From assembly GCF_024806495.1 (NCBI RefSeq), contig NZ_JANUFF010000004.1, positions 248,001 to 312,000 of the forward strand: a stretch of 64,000 nucleotides of DNA, read 5' to 3'. A program made the translations under genes and the position numbers. The notes under the pieces are model-generated. The model was not told the DNA's origin. It saw nothing but the letters and a program-made list of their open reading frames with translations, and ran no database searches. Source of the DNA: Chryseobacterium sp. JUb7. GTDB lineage: Bacteria; Bacteroidota; Bacteroidia; Flavobacteriales; Weeksellaceae. Shown piece after piece: positions 54,275 through 63,583 of this stretch; the stretch's first letter is position 1; every line of letters starts with the position of its first letter.

Positions 54275-54304
54275 GTTGTTTTTTATGTTTTTTTGGTATC
54301 TTTG
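54272..54304 (+). promoter_or_regulatory. promoter of accB
   Basis: TTTG (54272-54275), 21 bases, TATCTTTG (54297-54304). The start codon is 23 bases further on. Confidence 0.75.
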
Positions 54305-54326
54305 AAAAAAATCAAATATCAATTTT

Positions 54327-54809
54327 ATGGACATTAAAGACATACAAAATCTTATCAAGTTTGTATCTAAGGCAGAGGTTTCTGAGGTGAAGTACAAAAC
54401 TAAAGATTTCGAAATCACTATTAAAACTCCATTAGCTGGAAGCGAAGTTACTTATGCACAACCTGCAGTTTATCACACTGCTCCTCAACAAGTAGCTGCT
54501 CCTGCACAAGCTCCTGCCGCTGCTGCTCCGGTTGCTGAAAAAGCTGAAGCTGCATCTGATGACAGCAAATATGTGACGATTAAATCTCCAATGATCGGAA
54601 CTTTCTACAGAAAGCCATCTCCAGATAAAGACGTATTCGTAAACGTTGGTGACGAAGTTTCTATCGGTAAAACGGTATGTGTAATTGAAGCAATGAAATT
54701 ATTCAACCAGATTGAATCTGAAGTAAGCGGAAAAATCGTTAAAATTTTAGTTGACGATGCTACTCCGGTAGAATATGACCAACCTTTATTCTTAGTAGAT
54801 CCATCTTAA
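54327..54809 (+). CDS. accB: acetyl-CoA carboxylase biotin carboxyl carrier protein
   Basis: Carries biotin for malonyl-CoA synthesis. The 160-residue product has an N-terminal region (MDIKDIQNLIKFVSKAEVSE), an Ala/Pro-rich linker (about 48-80), and a biotinyl domain with the EAMKLFNQIESE motif whose Lys (near 123) is biotinylated. The whole pattern is that of AccB. It is followed after 151 bases of repeats by accC. Confidence 0.96.
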   Translation: MDIKDIQNLIKFVSKAEVSEVKYKTKDFEITIKTPLAGSEVTYAQPAVYHTAPQQVAAPAQAPAAAAPVAEKAEAASDDSKYVTIKSPMIGTFYRKPSPDKDVFVNVGDEVSIGKTVCVIEAMKLFNQIESEVSGKIVKILVDDATPVEYDQPLFLVDPS

Positions 54810-54811
54810 TT

Positions 54812-54880
54812 TAGAAGTTAGATGTTAGACATTAGATGTTAGAAGAAGGAGGAGGGAAATCAGATGCTGGAAGTTTACCA
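54812..54880. repeat. TTAGATG and GGAAG repeats between accB and accC
   Basis: AGATGTTAGACATTAGATGTTAGAAG has two direct copies of TTAGATGTTAGA-type units, then AGATGCTGGAAGTTTACCAGC, which folds on itself (GCTGG/CCAGC) and shares GCTGGAAG with the copies near 15.6 and 20.8 kb. Confidence 0.5.
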
Positions 54881-54918
54881 GCTTTGATTTTATCCCACTC
54901 ACATCATCGCATCACCGC

Positions 54919-54953
54919 ATTATCTAATTTTCAAATTATCTAATTTTCAAATT
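54919..54953. repeat. tandem 16-base repeat before accC
   Basis: ATTATCTAATTTTCAA occurs twice head to tail (54919-54934, 54935-54950) with three more matching bases. Tandem A/T repeats of this type are frequent in related genomes, from memory. Confidence 0.55.
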
Positions 54954-54960
54954 TAAGAAG

Positions 54961-56316
54961 ATGTTCAAAAAAATATTAATTGCCAATCGTGGCGAAATTG
55001 CAATGCGTATTTTACGTACTTGTAAAGAAATGGGAATCAAAACTGTTGCGGTATACTCTACTGCCGACAAAGACAGTCTTCATGTAAGATTTGCTGACGA
55101 GGCTGTTTGTATTGGTCCTGCAATGAGTAAAGACTCATATCTTAAAATCCCTAACATTATTGCTGCTGCAGAAATTACAAATGCAGACGCCATTCACCCA
55201 GGTTACGGATTCCTATCTGAAAATGCTAATTTCTCAAGAATCTGCCAGAAGAACGGTATCAAATTCATTGGTGCTTCTCCTGAACAGATTGAGAAAATGG
55301 GAGACAAAGCAAATGCTAAAGCTACCATGAAAGCTGCAGGTGTACCTTGTGTACCTGGTTCTGACGGATTGATCGAGTCTTATGAGCACGCTGTAAAAAC
55401 GGCTGAAGAAACAGGTTATCCGGTAATGATCAAAGCTACTGCCGGTGGTGGTGGAAAAGGAATGAGAGCTGTCTGGAAAGCTGAAGACCTTAAAGATCAC
55501 TGGGAATCTGCTATTCAGGAAGCTGTGGCTGCATTCGGAAACGGAGGTATGTACATGGAAAAACTTATTGAAGAGCCTAGACACATCGAAATTCAGGTTG
55601 CAGGAGACCAATTCGGTAAAGCTTGCCACCTTTCGGAAAGAGACTGTTCAGTTCAAAGAAGAAATCAGAAGTTAACAGAAGAAACTCCTTCTCCTTTCAT
55701 GACTGACGAACTTCGTGAGAAAATGGGTGAAGCCGCTGTAAAAGCAGCAGAATTCATTGGGTATGAAGGAGTAGGAACGATTGAGTTTTTGGTTGACAAA
55801 CACAGAAATTTCTACTTCATGGAAATGAATACGAGAATTCAGGTGGAGCACCCAATTACTGAACAGGTAATCGATTATGATCTGATCAGAGAACAGATTC
55901 TTTTGGCTGCAGGAACTCCAATTTCTGGAATCAACTATTATCCGAAATTACACTCCATAGAATGTAGAATCAACGCGGAAGATCCTTATGCTGACTTCAG
56001 ACCTTCTCCGGGAAAAATCACAGGATTAAACATTCCTGGCGGTCACGGTGTAAGAGTAGATACTCACGTTTATTCAGGATATACAATTCCATCTAACTAC
56101 GACTCGATGATTGCAAAATTAATCACGACGGCTCAAACCCGTGAGGAAGCGATCGCAAAAATGAGACGTGCTTTGGAAGAGTTCTATATTGAAGGCGTAA
56201 AGACAACAATCCCTTTCCACAGACAACTGATGGATAATGAAGATTATCTTGCAGGAAATTACACGACAAAATTCATGGAGGATTTTGTAATGGATAAAAA
56301 ATATGATAATCACTAA
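54961..56316 (+). CDS. accC: acetyl-CoA carboxylase biotin carboxylase
   Basis: ATP-grasp enzyme that carboxylates biotin on AccB. The 451-residue product has [20 protein letters not shown], the Gly-rich ATP loop [14 protein letters not shown], the active-site segment [20 protein letters not shown] and the C-terminal [18 protein letters not shown]. It is directly after accB. accA and accD are not in this window. A terminator follows. Confidence 0.97.
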   Translation: MFKKILIANRGEIAMRILRTCKEMGIKTVAVYSTADKDSLHVRFADEAVCIGPAMSKDSYLKIPNIIAAAEITNADAIHPGYGFLSENANFSRICQKNGIKFIGASPEQIEKMGDKANAKATMKAAGVPCVPGSDGLIESYEHAVKTAEETGYPVMIKATAGGGGKGMRAVWKAEDLKDHWESAIQEAVAAFGNGGMYMEKLIEEPRHIEIQVAGDQFGKACHLSERDCSVQRRNQKLTEETPSPFMTDELREKMGEAAVKAAEFIGYEGVGTIEFLVDKHRNFYFMEMNTRIQVEHPITEQVIDYDLIREQILLAAGTPISGINYYPKLHSIECRINAEDPYADFRPSPGKITGLNIPGGHGVRVDTHVYSGYTIPSNYDSMIAKLITTAQTREEAIAKMRRALEEFYIEGVKTTIPFHRQLMDNEDYLAGNYTTKFMEDFVMDKKYDNH

Positions 56317-56339
56317 GATTATTTAATATAAAACTTTTT

Positions 56340-56382
56340 AATAATCCGTCTTACATTTATTTGTACGACGGATTATTTTTTC
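56340..56382 (+). terminator. terminator of accC
   Basis: AATAATCCGTC / GACGGATTATT, 11-bp stem with T-rich tail. Confidence 0.85.
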
Positions 56383-56386
56383 TTGT

Positions 56387-56394
56387 TATCTTTG
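56387..56394 (+). promoter_or_regulatory. -7 element of the second WG-repeat gene
   Basis: TATCTTTG, 18 bases before the preferred start (56413), six bases before an alternative ATG at 56401. Confidence 0.55.
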
Positions 56395-56412
56395 ATTTAA
56401 ATGACCGTCTGT

Positions 56413-58218
56413 ATGAAAAAAATTTACCTTCTTTTTCTATTTATATTCTCCATTTTAACCTATTCTCAATTCAAAAAAATTACACGAATCCATAACGATA
56501 CAATTTTTAATACCAACAGCAATAAGAAAGAATATCCTTTCGAAGGAAGGTTTCTTCTGACTGGCGAATTCATGCCTGTAAAAAAAGATTCTACAATTAA
56601 GCTCGCTAAAGTTCTTACAGCTAATGGCTGGGGCTTGATCAATGAAAAAGGAGAAATCGTACTTGCTCCTCAATATTTTAATATTTCAGAATTTAGAAAT
56701 GGCTTGATCAACGCAACTCTTCTCGTTCCGAATCAATCAGATAAAAATCAGTTGGACCAATGCCATGCCCTGTTCAACGTTCAAGGAAAAATGGTCACAC
56801 CCAAATGTTATTACAGAAATGATATGGAAAATGATGGATTTGGAGAACTCCGTATCAAAAACACCTCTGAATTGGCAGAAGGTCTTATCAAAGTCCGTAC
56901 GAATAAATTTATGAGTATTTATAACGATAAAGGAGAACAAATTATCCCTGCAGAATATTCAGATATAACATTTTCCGGAAAATATTTTTTAGCTCAGAAA
57001 GAAACTCCCAAAAGGCATTTCGACATTTATGACAACACAGGGAAAAAGATTAAAACAATAGAATCAGCAGATGTTTATATCACCGGACATCTTGCTCTGA
57101 TCCGAAACAATTGGAAAACTTATATCGAAAATCTGGTCACCGGCAAAAAATATTTTGAAGATCAGATTAACAGCTTAAGTCCAGTAAGCTATGAACAAGA
57201 CCGAGACGATGAGAAAATTATACTGTTTGCCACGAATTATGCTGATGGAAAATATGGAGATGTAAAATCTACTTCATACATTAACAAAGATTATGAAATC
57301 ATACACCATAACATATTTACAAAAACGTTACAAAAAATTGGAAAAGAAAACATCCTTGCCGAGAATCCTGAAAACAAAGATATTGCTCTCTTAGATTATA
57401 AAGGAAAAATTGTACAGCAATACAGCTATGAAGAATTTAATAATTACAGTTCTTTAAGCAGTAACGGATATCAAAACGAAAAAAATCTGCAGGAAAATTT
57501 ATACAAACATTTTCCATTATGGTCGAAATACTCGATGTCATCGCCAGCAACGGAATTAAAAGATTTTTATGTGATTCTGATAAGAAATAAAAACAATCCC
57601 AACAATAATGAAAATATATTCATTCAGAAAGAAAGCGGAAAAATTCTCCATCGAATTAAAAGAAACGCATGGTATTATGATACTTTTTCTAAAAGTAAAT
57701 ATCTTATAGCCCAAATCGAAAATTCTTACGCTATTACCGATATCAAAGGAAACATTTTAAAAACTTCAAAAAGCGGACAGGCTTTTCATATTTTTATGGA
57801 TCAGCTTTTTATTGAAGAAAACGAATACAAATATCCAACAGATCAAAACTTTAATCCAATTTATACTAAAAAGTATTCCAACATCGAACAAATAAAATAT
57901 TCTACCAATTACATTGCAACCCGATCACAGAAAACAGAAATCTACAATGGTAAAGGAGAAGTAATTCAAACCATTGACGGATCAATGCCGAATTATTCGG
58001 ATTATTATTTTAACAGAGATTATCTGATCATCCACACCGATAAGAGCAAAGGAATTTTCAATAAAAAAACGATGAAACCTTTGTTGCAATTTAATTTTAA
58101 ATCAACCTATGACGGTCAGATAGATGCCGGACTTTTCGTTCATGAAGAATACAACGACACATCCGTCATTAAGACTTACATTGATCCCTATATGAATGTG
58201 GTTAAAATCACGTATTAA
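56413..58218 (+). CDS. WG-repeat exported protein
   Basis: The start at 56413 gives a Sec signal peptide (MKKIYLLFLFIFSILTYSQ) and 601 residues; ATG at 56401 adds four residues and would be leaderless. The body has repeated WG/KWG-type motifs (NGWGLINEKGEIVLAPQYFN; NKFMSIYNDKGEQIIPAEYS; NGKGEVIQTIDG). It resembles the protein at 45796-47085 in organisation, but not obviously in detailed sequence. Function unknown. The small gene at 58269 follows 50 bases later. Confidence 0.78.
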   Translation: MKKIYLLFLFIFSILTYSQFKKITRIHNDTIFNTNSNKKEYPFEGRFLLTGEFMPVKKDSTIKLAKVLTANGWGLINEKGEIVLAPQYFNISEFRNGLINATLLVPNQSDKNQLDQCHALFNVQGKMVTPKCYYRNDMENDGFGELRIKNTSELAEGLIKVRTNKFMSIYNDKGEQIIPAEYSDITFSGKYFLAQKETPKRHFDIYDNTGKKIKTIESADVYITGHLALIRNNWKTYIENLVTGKKYFEDQINSLSPVSYEQDRDDEKIILFATNYADGKYGDVKSTSYINKDYEIIHHNIFTKTLQKIGKENILAENPENKDIALLDYKGKIVQQYSYEEFNNYSSLSSNGYQNEKNLQENLYKHFPLWSKYSMSSPATELKDFYVILIRNKNNPNNNENIFIQKESGKILHRIKRNAWYYDTFSKSKYLIAQIENSYAITDIKGNILKTSKSGQAFHIFMDQLFIEENEYKYPTDQNFNPIYTKKYSNIEQIKYSTNYIATRSQKTEIYNGKGEVIQTIDGSMPNYSDYYFNRDYLIIHTDKSKGIFNKKTMKPLLQFNFKSTYDGQIDAGLFVHEEYNDTSVIKTYIDPYMNVVKITY

Positions 58219-58268
58219 TCTTTAGATTTCAGTCTTATGAAATTATTGCACTTTGCTTTTCTTCTTTT

Positions 58269-58574
58269 ATGAAATTGACAAAAAAAGATTATCTTTTGAT
58301 TTATGACAGAAAAAATATGGATTTATTGATCTTAAAAATAAAAATGACCGATTATCATTATTTACAAAAGATAACAGTACCAAATCACAAAGCCTTAGAG
58401 GTGTTTGATATTATAAAAACACTTTTAAAAATACAATTCAAAAAAGATTACTTTAAAACGGGCAATATAGGATTTTATAAAAACGGGCTTTTTGTTTTCA
58501 CGGAATATAATTTTGTTACCGATCAATATGGAAACCTGATAGATATGAGCCAAACAGAAGTATCTTTTAACTAA
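58269..58574 (+). CDS. small protein of unknown function
   Basis: Not recognised. The 101-residue product is hydrophilic, with beta-forming stretches ([33 protein letters not shown]) and no signal peptide. It lies between the second WG-repeat gene and rocD with no recognisable promoter of its own, so it may be a second gene of the WG unit. Confidence 0.55.
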   Translation: MKLTKKDYLLIYDRKNMDLLILKIKMTDYHYLQKITVPNHKALEVFDIIKTLLKIQFKKDYFKTGNIGFYKNGLFVFTEYNFVTDQYGNLIDMSQTEVSFN

Positions 58575-58598
58575 AGTAAATTTTAAAATATTTATCCT

Positions 58599-58606
58599 TA
58601 AATTTG
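58599..58606 (+). promoter_or_regulatory. -7 element of rocD
   Basis: TAAATTTG, 17 bases before the start codon. Confidence 0.5.
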
Positions 58607-58623
58607 TCCAAAACCAAATATAT

Positions 58624-59874
58624 ATGTCAACAGTAGAAACAGCAAAAAACTCACAATATTTTATTGACCTTGAAGACCAGTACGGAGCACACAACTATCA
58701 TCCTTTACCAGTTGTTTTAGACAAAGGAGAAGGTGTTTTTGTATGGGATGTTGAAGGCAAAAAGTATTATGATTTTCTTTCAGCATATTCTGCTGTGAAC
58801 CAAGGGCATTCTCATCCGAAAATTGTTGACGCTTTAGTTGAGCAGGCAAAAAAATTAGCTTTGACTTCAAGAGCTTTCTACAATTCAAAATTGGGAGAAT
58901 ATGAAAAAAAGATTACTACCCTTTTTGGTTTTGATAAAGTTTTACCGATGAACTCCGGAGCTGAAGCAGTGGAGACCGCTGTAAAATTAGCCAGAAAATG
59001 GAGCTACGAAGTAAAAGGAATATCAGAAAACGCGGCGAAAATCGTTGTTTGTGAAAATAATTTTCATGGGAGAACAACGACTATTGTTTCTTTCTCCAAT
59101 GATCCGGACGCCAATCAGAACTACGGACCTTTTACTCCCGGTTTTATTAAAATTCCTTATAACGATATTACAGCATTAGAAGAAGTTTTGTCCAGAGAAG
59201 CCCAAAATATTGCAGCATTTTTGGTAGAACCTATCCAGGGAGAAGCAGGAGTATATGTTCCTGATGAAAATTTCCTAAAAAACGCTTCTGAGCTTTGTAA
59301 AAAATATAATGTCCTTTTCATTGCCGATGAAGTACAAACCGGTATTGCAAGAACAGGAAAATTAATAGCATGTCATCATGAAAACGTTCAGCCTGATATT
59401 TTAATTTTAGGAAAAGCGCTTTCCGGAGGAATGTATCCTGTATCTGCGGTATTGGCAAATAATGAGATCATGAACGTTATTAAGCCAGGACAACACGGCT
59501 CTACTTTCGGTGGAAATCCGATTGCCTGTGCAGTGGCAGTGGCTGCTTTAGATGTTGTTGAGGAAGAGAAATTATCTGAAAGAGCCGAAGAACTGGGACA
59601 ATTATTCAGATCTGAAATTGACAAACTAATTGAAAAGACTGATTTGATTACGAAAGTAAGAGGTAAAGGCTTACTGAACGCTATTTTGATCAATGATACT
59701 CCCGACAGTTCTACAGCCTGGAATCTTTGTTTACAATTAAAAGAAAACGGATTACTGGCAAAACCTACTCACGGAAATATCATCAGATTGGCTCCCCCGT
59801 TGGTTATTACGGAAGAACAATTGCTTGACTGTGTAAAAATTATTGAAAAAACTATTTTAGATTTCAAAAAATAA
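58624..59874 (+). CDS. rocD: ornithine aminotransferase
   Basis: PLP-dependent class III aminotransferase converting ornithine and 2-oxoglutarate to glutamate semialdehyde and glutamate. The 416-residue product has [18 protein letters not shown] at the N-terminus, [33 protein letters not shown] and the PLP-Lys motif [17 protein letters not shown] (Lys near 264). It reaches the next gene by a two-base gap, so it shares a transcript with a glycosyltransferase, an unusual neighbour. Confidence 0.94.
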   Translation: MSTVETAKNSQYFIDLEDQYGAHNYHPLPVVLDKGEGVFVWDVEGKKYYDFLSAYSAVNQGHSHPKIVDALVEQAKKLALTSRAFYNSKLGEYEKKITTLFGFDKVLPMNSGAEAVETAVKLARKWSYEVKGISENAAKIVVCENNFHGRTTTIVSFSNDPDANQNYGPFTPGFIKIPYNDITALEEVLSREAQNIAAFLVEPIQGEAGVYVPDENFLKNASELCKKYNVLFIADEVQTGIARTGKLIACHHENVQPDILILGKALSGGMYPVSAVLANNEIMNVIKPGQHGSTFGGNPIACAVAVAALDVVEEEKLSERAEELGQLFRSEIDKLIEKTDLITKVRGKGLLNAILINDTPDSSTAWNLCLQLKENGLLAKPTHGNIIRLAPPLVITEEQLLDCVKIIEKTILDFKK

Positions 59875-59876
59875 AT

Positions 59877-60638
59877 ATGCCTGACCTCACTGAGAAAGTT
59901 AGTGGCTTAATTATAACATTCAACGAAGAAAAAAACATTCGGGAAGTACTCGAATGTTTTGATTTTTGTGATGAAATTGTCATTGTCGATTCTTTTAGTA
60001 CTGATAAAACTTTAGAAATAGCCCAAACCTTTCCCAATGTAAAAATTTTTCAAAATAAATTTGAAGATTTTACAAAACAAAGGAATCTGGCCTTGGACAA
60101 CGCCAGCTATGACTGGGTTTTATTCCTTGACGGAGATGAGCGAACAACTCCTGAGCTGAGACAGGAAATTATCGAAGAATTGAATAAAACAGATAAAAAG
60201 GATGCCTATTATTTTTATAGAAAGTTCTTTTTTGCTAAAAAGCCTATTCATTATTCGGGAACACAGACGGATAAAAACTTCAGGTTATTCAGAAGATCGA
60301 AAGCCAGATATATCGCTGAGAAAAAAGTTCATGAAACTTTACATGTGAATGGTACAATCGGAGAACTAAAAAATAAACTCCTTCATTTCTCCGTTAATGA
60401 TTATGAGTCCTATAAAAAGAAAATGATTCATTATGGAGTTTTAAAAGGACAAGAATTGGCTGCTAGAGGAAAAAAATTCAGTGTAGTAACTCAATATTCC
60501 AAAACCACGTTCAAATTCTTTAAGGCATACATTTTGCGTTTAGGTATATTAGACGGAAAAGAAGGCTATCAACTTTCTTATTTGCAATCACTAAGTGTTT
60601 TTGAAACTTATGAATCATTAAAAAAGGAGCAAAATTGA
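59877..60638 (+). CDS. glycosyltransferase family 2, WaaE/KdtX-like
   Basis: A 253-residue GT-A transferase of the lipopolysaccharide core type. It has SGLIITFNEEKNIREVLEC, then EIVIVDSFSTDKTLEIA, and the DxD motif LFLDGDERTTPEL; WaaE-type proteins share LxGSTxxNxRLF-like segments, here QTDKNFRLFRRSKARY. It probably adds a glucose or similar sugar to the inner core. It follows rocD by two bases and opens a rightward run of glycosyltransferases. Confidence 0.9.
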   Translation: MPDLTEKVSGLIITFNEEKNIREVLECFDFCDEIVIVDSFSTDKTLEIAQTFPNVKIFQNKFEDFTKQRNLALDNASYDWVLFLDGDERTTPELRQEIIEELNKTDKKDAYYFYRKFFFAKKPIHYSGTQTDKNFRLFRRSKARYIAEKKVHETLHVNGTIGELKNKLLHFSVNDYESYKKKMIHYGVLKGQELAARGKKFSVVTQYSKTTFKFFKAYILRLGILDGKEGYQLSYLQSLSVFETYESLKKEQN

Positions 60639-60642
60639 TTGG

Positions 60643-61623
60643 ATGAAGATTTGTGTAATTAGTTTCGATTTTTGGGGATATGATGAACATATTGTAGAAA
60701 CACTATGTGCAAAAAGTATTGACGCCCACCACATTAAAATAGGAGATGTAACGCATTCTAATTTTAGTGAAAGGGCGACGAATGCCGTAAGCAAAATTTT
60801 TCTTAACAAAAACCTAAAGACCGAAAAGAGACAAAAATTTGTATTGGAATCTCTTGAAAAACTGGGCCATCAGGATCAGATTTTAGTTTTGAATCCTGAT
60901 ACTTTTGATTTATCAACATTAGAAAAAATAAGAAAAAAATCGGACCGACTGATCACTTACCTTTATGATAGTCTCGACAGGTTTCCGGTGGAAAGGGAAA
61001 AACTGAATCTTTTTGACAAAATTTTCTCATTCGATATTGCGGATACTAAAAAATATTGTTTTGAAAAGTTAACCAACTATATCTACCTTCCTCATTTAGA
61101 AAATAAAGATCAGAAGACTAAAATGGATCTTTTTTATATCACCTCGTATGATAATAAAAGAGTGGCTTTCATTAAACTGCTAACCAAAAGACTATTGGAA
61201 TTGTCATTAAAATTCCAAATTATTGTCATTGGAAAGAAAGGATGGAAACATCAGCTGAAAAACATTTTCCTTACGGTTCCTGAAAATCTCCATATTATTT
61301 TCAGCATTAAAAAAATCGGTCACTCAAAATTGCCGGAATATTATAAAAATTCAAAAGCATTGCTTGACCTTACCCGTGAAAATCAGTATGGGCTCAGCTT
61401 CAGAGTTTTTGAAGCAATGGCTTTAGAGAAAAAAATCATTACAGATAATGAGTTTATTAAAACGTATGATTTTTATAATCCCAATAATATTTTGGTTTTA
61501 AATGAAACCTGCAGTAATCTTGATAAATCTTTTTTTGAATTACCATATGTCAAAATTCCGGATAATATTTACTATAAATATACTCTTGACAACTGGGTAA
61601 ATAAGGTTTTTCAGTTATCCTAA
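60643..61623 (+). CDS. CgeB-like glycosyltransferase
   Basis: A 326-residue GT-B-type protein related to the CgeB/spore-maturation family. N-terminal ICVISFDFWGYDEH; the middle has LYDSLDRFPVEREKLNLFDK, and the C-terminal domain has LLDLTRENQYGLSFRVFEAM, where Glu in FEAM is the usual donor-binding residue. It is a paralogue of the protein at 62633-63580. No signal peptide. The donor and acceptor are unknown; the start lies four bases after the previous stop. Confidence 0.78.
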   Translation: MKICVISFDFWGYDEHIVETLCAKSIDAHHIKIGDVTHSNFSERATNAVSKIFLNKNLKTEKRQKFVLESLEKLGHQDQILVLNPDTFDLSTLEKIRKKSDRLITYLYDSLDRFPVEREKLNLFDKIFSFDIADTKKYCFEKLTNYIYLPHLENKDQKTKMDLFYITSYDNKRVAFIKLLTKRLLELSLKFQIIVIGKKGWKHQLKNIFLTVPENLHIIFSIKKIGHSKLPEYYKNSKALLDLTRENQYGLSFRVFEAMALEKKIITDNEFIKTYDFYNPNNILVLNETCSNLDKSFFELPYVKIPDNIYYKYTLDNWVNKVFQLS

Positions 61624-61646
61624 ACACATTTTTTGAACAGTAACCC

Positions 61647-62636
61647 ATGATTACGTATACGAATCAATCTAAAATTATCATATTTTGTCCACCCAACAGT
61701 GTTACAGGTGGGCCGGAAGCATTACATCAGCTGGCTGACAAACTCCATCATCTCGGTATCAGAAATGTATTCATGCATTACATTCCTCAAAGAAAAAATG
61801 CAAAGCCTCAAAATTATAATGTTTACACGACAACACAAATAGAAACGATAGAGGATAAATCCGACAATATACTTATCGTTCCCGAATCTATGACTTTCCT
61901 GATCAAAAAGTATCCGGAAAGCCAGAAAGTGATTTGGTGGCTGAGTGTAAATTTCTATAAAATCTTAATGGATCACAGAATCCGCAGGCAGAGCTTTTTC
62001 ACCAGGTTGTTTTATCAGCAAAAAGACAGGGAATACTATTTTGAACATTTCCCGAATGTCTTTCAGTGGGCGCAGTCTTACAGATCATCAATCTATATAA
62101 AAGACCACGGAATTCCTGCAAGCCAGATCGATTTTGTTTGTGATTATATCAATCCGAGCTTCTTAAAAAATACAGAAAGAATAGAGAAAGATCTTACTAA
62201 TAAAACAATCATATACAATCCCCGAAAAGGCATAAAAGAGATCTCTCAGATCATCAAAAGCTCGCCTGAACTTACATGGATTCCTATACAGAATATGAAT
62301 GCCGGACAAATCCAGGAGATTATGGCCCGATCATTACTGTACGTCGATTTTGGAGAAAATCCGGGTCGTGACAAGATGTTGAGAGAGTCTGTATCTCAGG
62401 ACTGCTGCATTATTTCGGGCAGAAACGGATCTTCAGCTTACTATGAAGACCTGATGATTCCTGATGAATATAAATTTAATTTCAGTGAAGACAAAATCCC
62501 TGAAATTATTGCAAAAATAAAGGACGTTTTAGATAACTATTCAGATCACATTGCACAATTTACTACCTATAAAAAAATGGTTCTGAATGAAGAAATCGCA
62601 TTTGAAGAAAAACTGAAAGAAATATTTAAAAAATGA
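61647..62636 (+). CDS. glycosyltransferase-like protein
   Basis: Not firmly recognised. The 329-residue product begins IIFCPPNSVTGGPEALHQLA, typical of a GT-B N-terminal domain with a Gly-rich loop, and its C-terminal half contains YVDFGENPGRDKMLRESVSQ and CCIISGRNGSSAYYEDLMIP, similar to donor-binding parts of GT4-like enzymes. It lies between the two CgeB-like paralogues and its stop overlaps the next start by four bases (ATGA). It probably takes part in the same envelope glycan. Confidence 0.65.
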   Translation: MITYTNQSKIIIFCPPNSVTGGPEALHQLADKLHHLGIRNVFMHYIPQRKNAKPQNYNVYTTTQIETIEDKSDNILIVPESMTFLIKKYPESQKVIWWLSVNFYKILMDHRIRRQSFFTRLFYQQKDREYYFEHFPNVFQWAQSYRSSIYIKDHGIPASQIDFVCDYINPSFLKNTERIEKDLTNKTIIYNPRKGIKEISQIIKSSPELTWIPIQNMNAGQIQEIMARSLLYVDFGENPGRDKMLRESVSQDCCIISGRNGSSAYYEDLMIPDEYKFNFSEDKIPEIIAKIKDVLDNYSDHIAQFTTYKKMVLNEEIAFEEKLKEIFKK

Positions 62637-63580
62637 CGTCAAAGAAAATTACTCTAATTTATCCTTTTGCGTACGGTTATCTTGATTTTGTGGTTCAGGA
62701 ACTTAGGTCCAACCCTAATATTGAAGTTACTGATATTAAAACAGATACTATAAAATATACCTATCCCAATGTTTTTGTGAAGATATGGAATGGTATCACT
62801 AAATTATTTGGCAGTAACATTAAAAAAAAATATTTCAATCAGCAGGTTTTAGGTAAGATTAAGGAGAAGCAGGATATTATTTTTGTGATCAGACCTGATA
62901 TGCTTGAAGATTCTTTACTGAAAAAATTAAAAGCCAATACGAAAACTTTTACCGCTTATCTATATGACAGTTGTAAAAAATTTCCAAGACAGCTTGATAT
63001 TGCTCCTATTTTTGATGAAATTTATTCTTACGAAAAAGAGGATATTGCAAAATATAACTTTATTGAGACCTCTAATTTCATTTATGATGAAAGATTAGAG
63101 CCTGAAGAAATACAATATGATCTATTCAATGTTTCGTCTTACGATTCAAGGATTGATGAAATAAATGCTGTTTCAAAGATTTTGTCTGAAAGTGGATTAA
63201 AAATTCATTTTGTATTATTTTGGTTTGAAAAATTAGTGTACCCTCATTTGATTTCAACCACTCAATATCTTACTCTTGAAGAAACAAAAAAACTGATTGC
63301 TCAGTCTAAAGCCATGATTGACATTCAGAGGGAAGATCAGAAAGGCTTATCTTTCAGAACTTTTGAAAGTTTAGGATATCGAAAAAAACTCATCACTACC
63401 AATGCAGCGGTGAAAGACTATGCATTCTACCATCCGAATAACATGCTGGTTATCGATAGTCATCATTTAGATCCTGATGTAATTAAAAAATTTTTGGAAC
63501 TCGACTATGTAGAAATTCCTGAGGACATTATCGATAAATATCGTGTTACCAATTTTACAAAGAAAATATTCAAATTATAA
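62633..63580 (+). CDS. CgeB-like glycosyltransferase, paralogue
   Basis: A 315-residue paralogue of the protein at 60643-61623. Matching segments are TAYLYDSCKKFPRQLDIAPI, DLFNVSSYDSRIDEI and MIDIQREDQKGLSFRTFESL followed by HPNNMLVIDS. It starts with an ATGA overlap, so translation is coupled. The duplication within one cluster suggests two successive sugar additions, or addition of the same sugar to different acceptors. Confidence 0.78.
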   Translation: MTSKKITLIYPFAYGYLDFVVQELRSNPNIEVTDIKTDTIKYTYPNVFVKIWNGITKLFGSNIKKKYFNQQVLGKIKEKQDIIFVIRPDMLEDSLLKKLKANTKTFTAYLYDSCKKFPRQLDIAPIFDEIYSYEKEDIAKYNFIETSNFIYDERLEPEEIQYDLFNVSSYDSRIDEINAVSKILSESGLKIHFVLFWFEKLVYPHLISTTQYLTLEETKKLIAQSKAMIDIQREDQKGLSFRTFESLGYRKKLITTNAAVKDYAFYHPNNMLVIDSHHLDPDVIKKFLELDYVEIPEDIIDKYRVTNFTKKIFKL

Positions 63581-63583
63581 AAC

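Noticed and set aside
54919..54953. Tandem 16-base unit considered as a CRISPR array
   Set aside because: Only two copies with no spacers, in A/T-rich sequence, and no cas genes.
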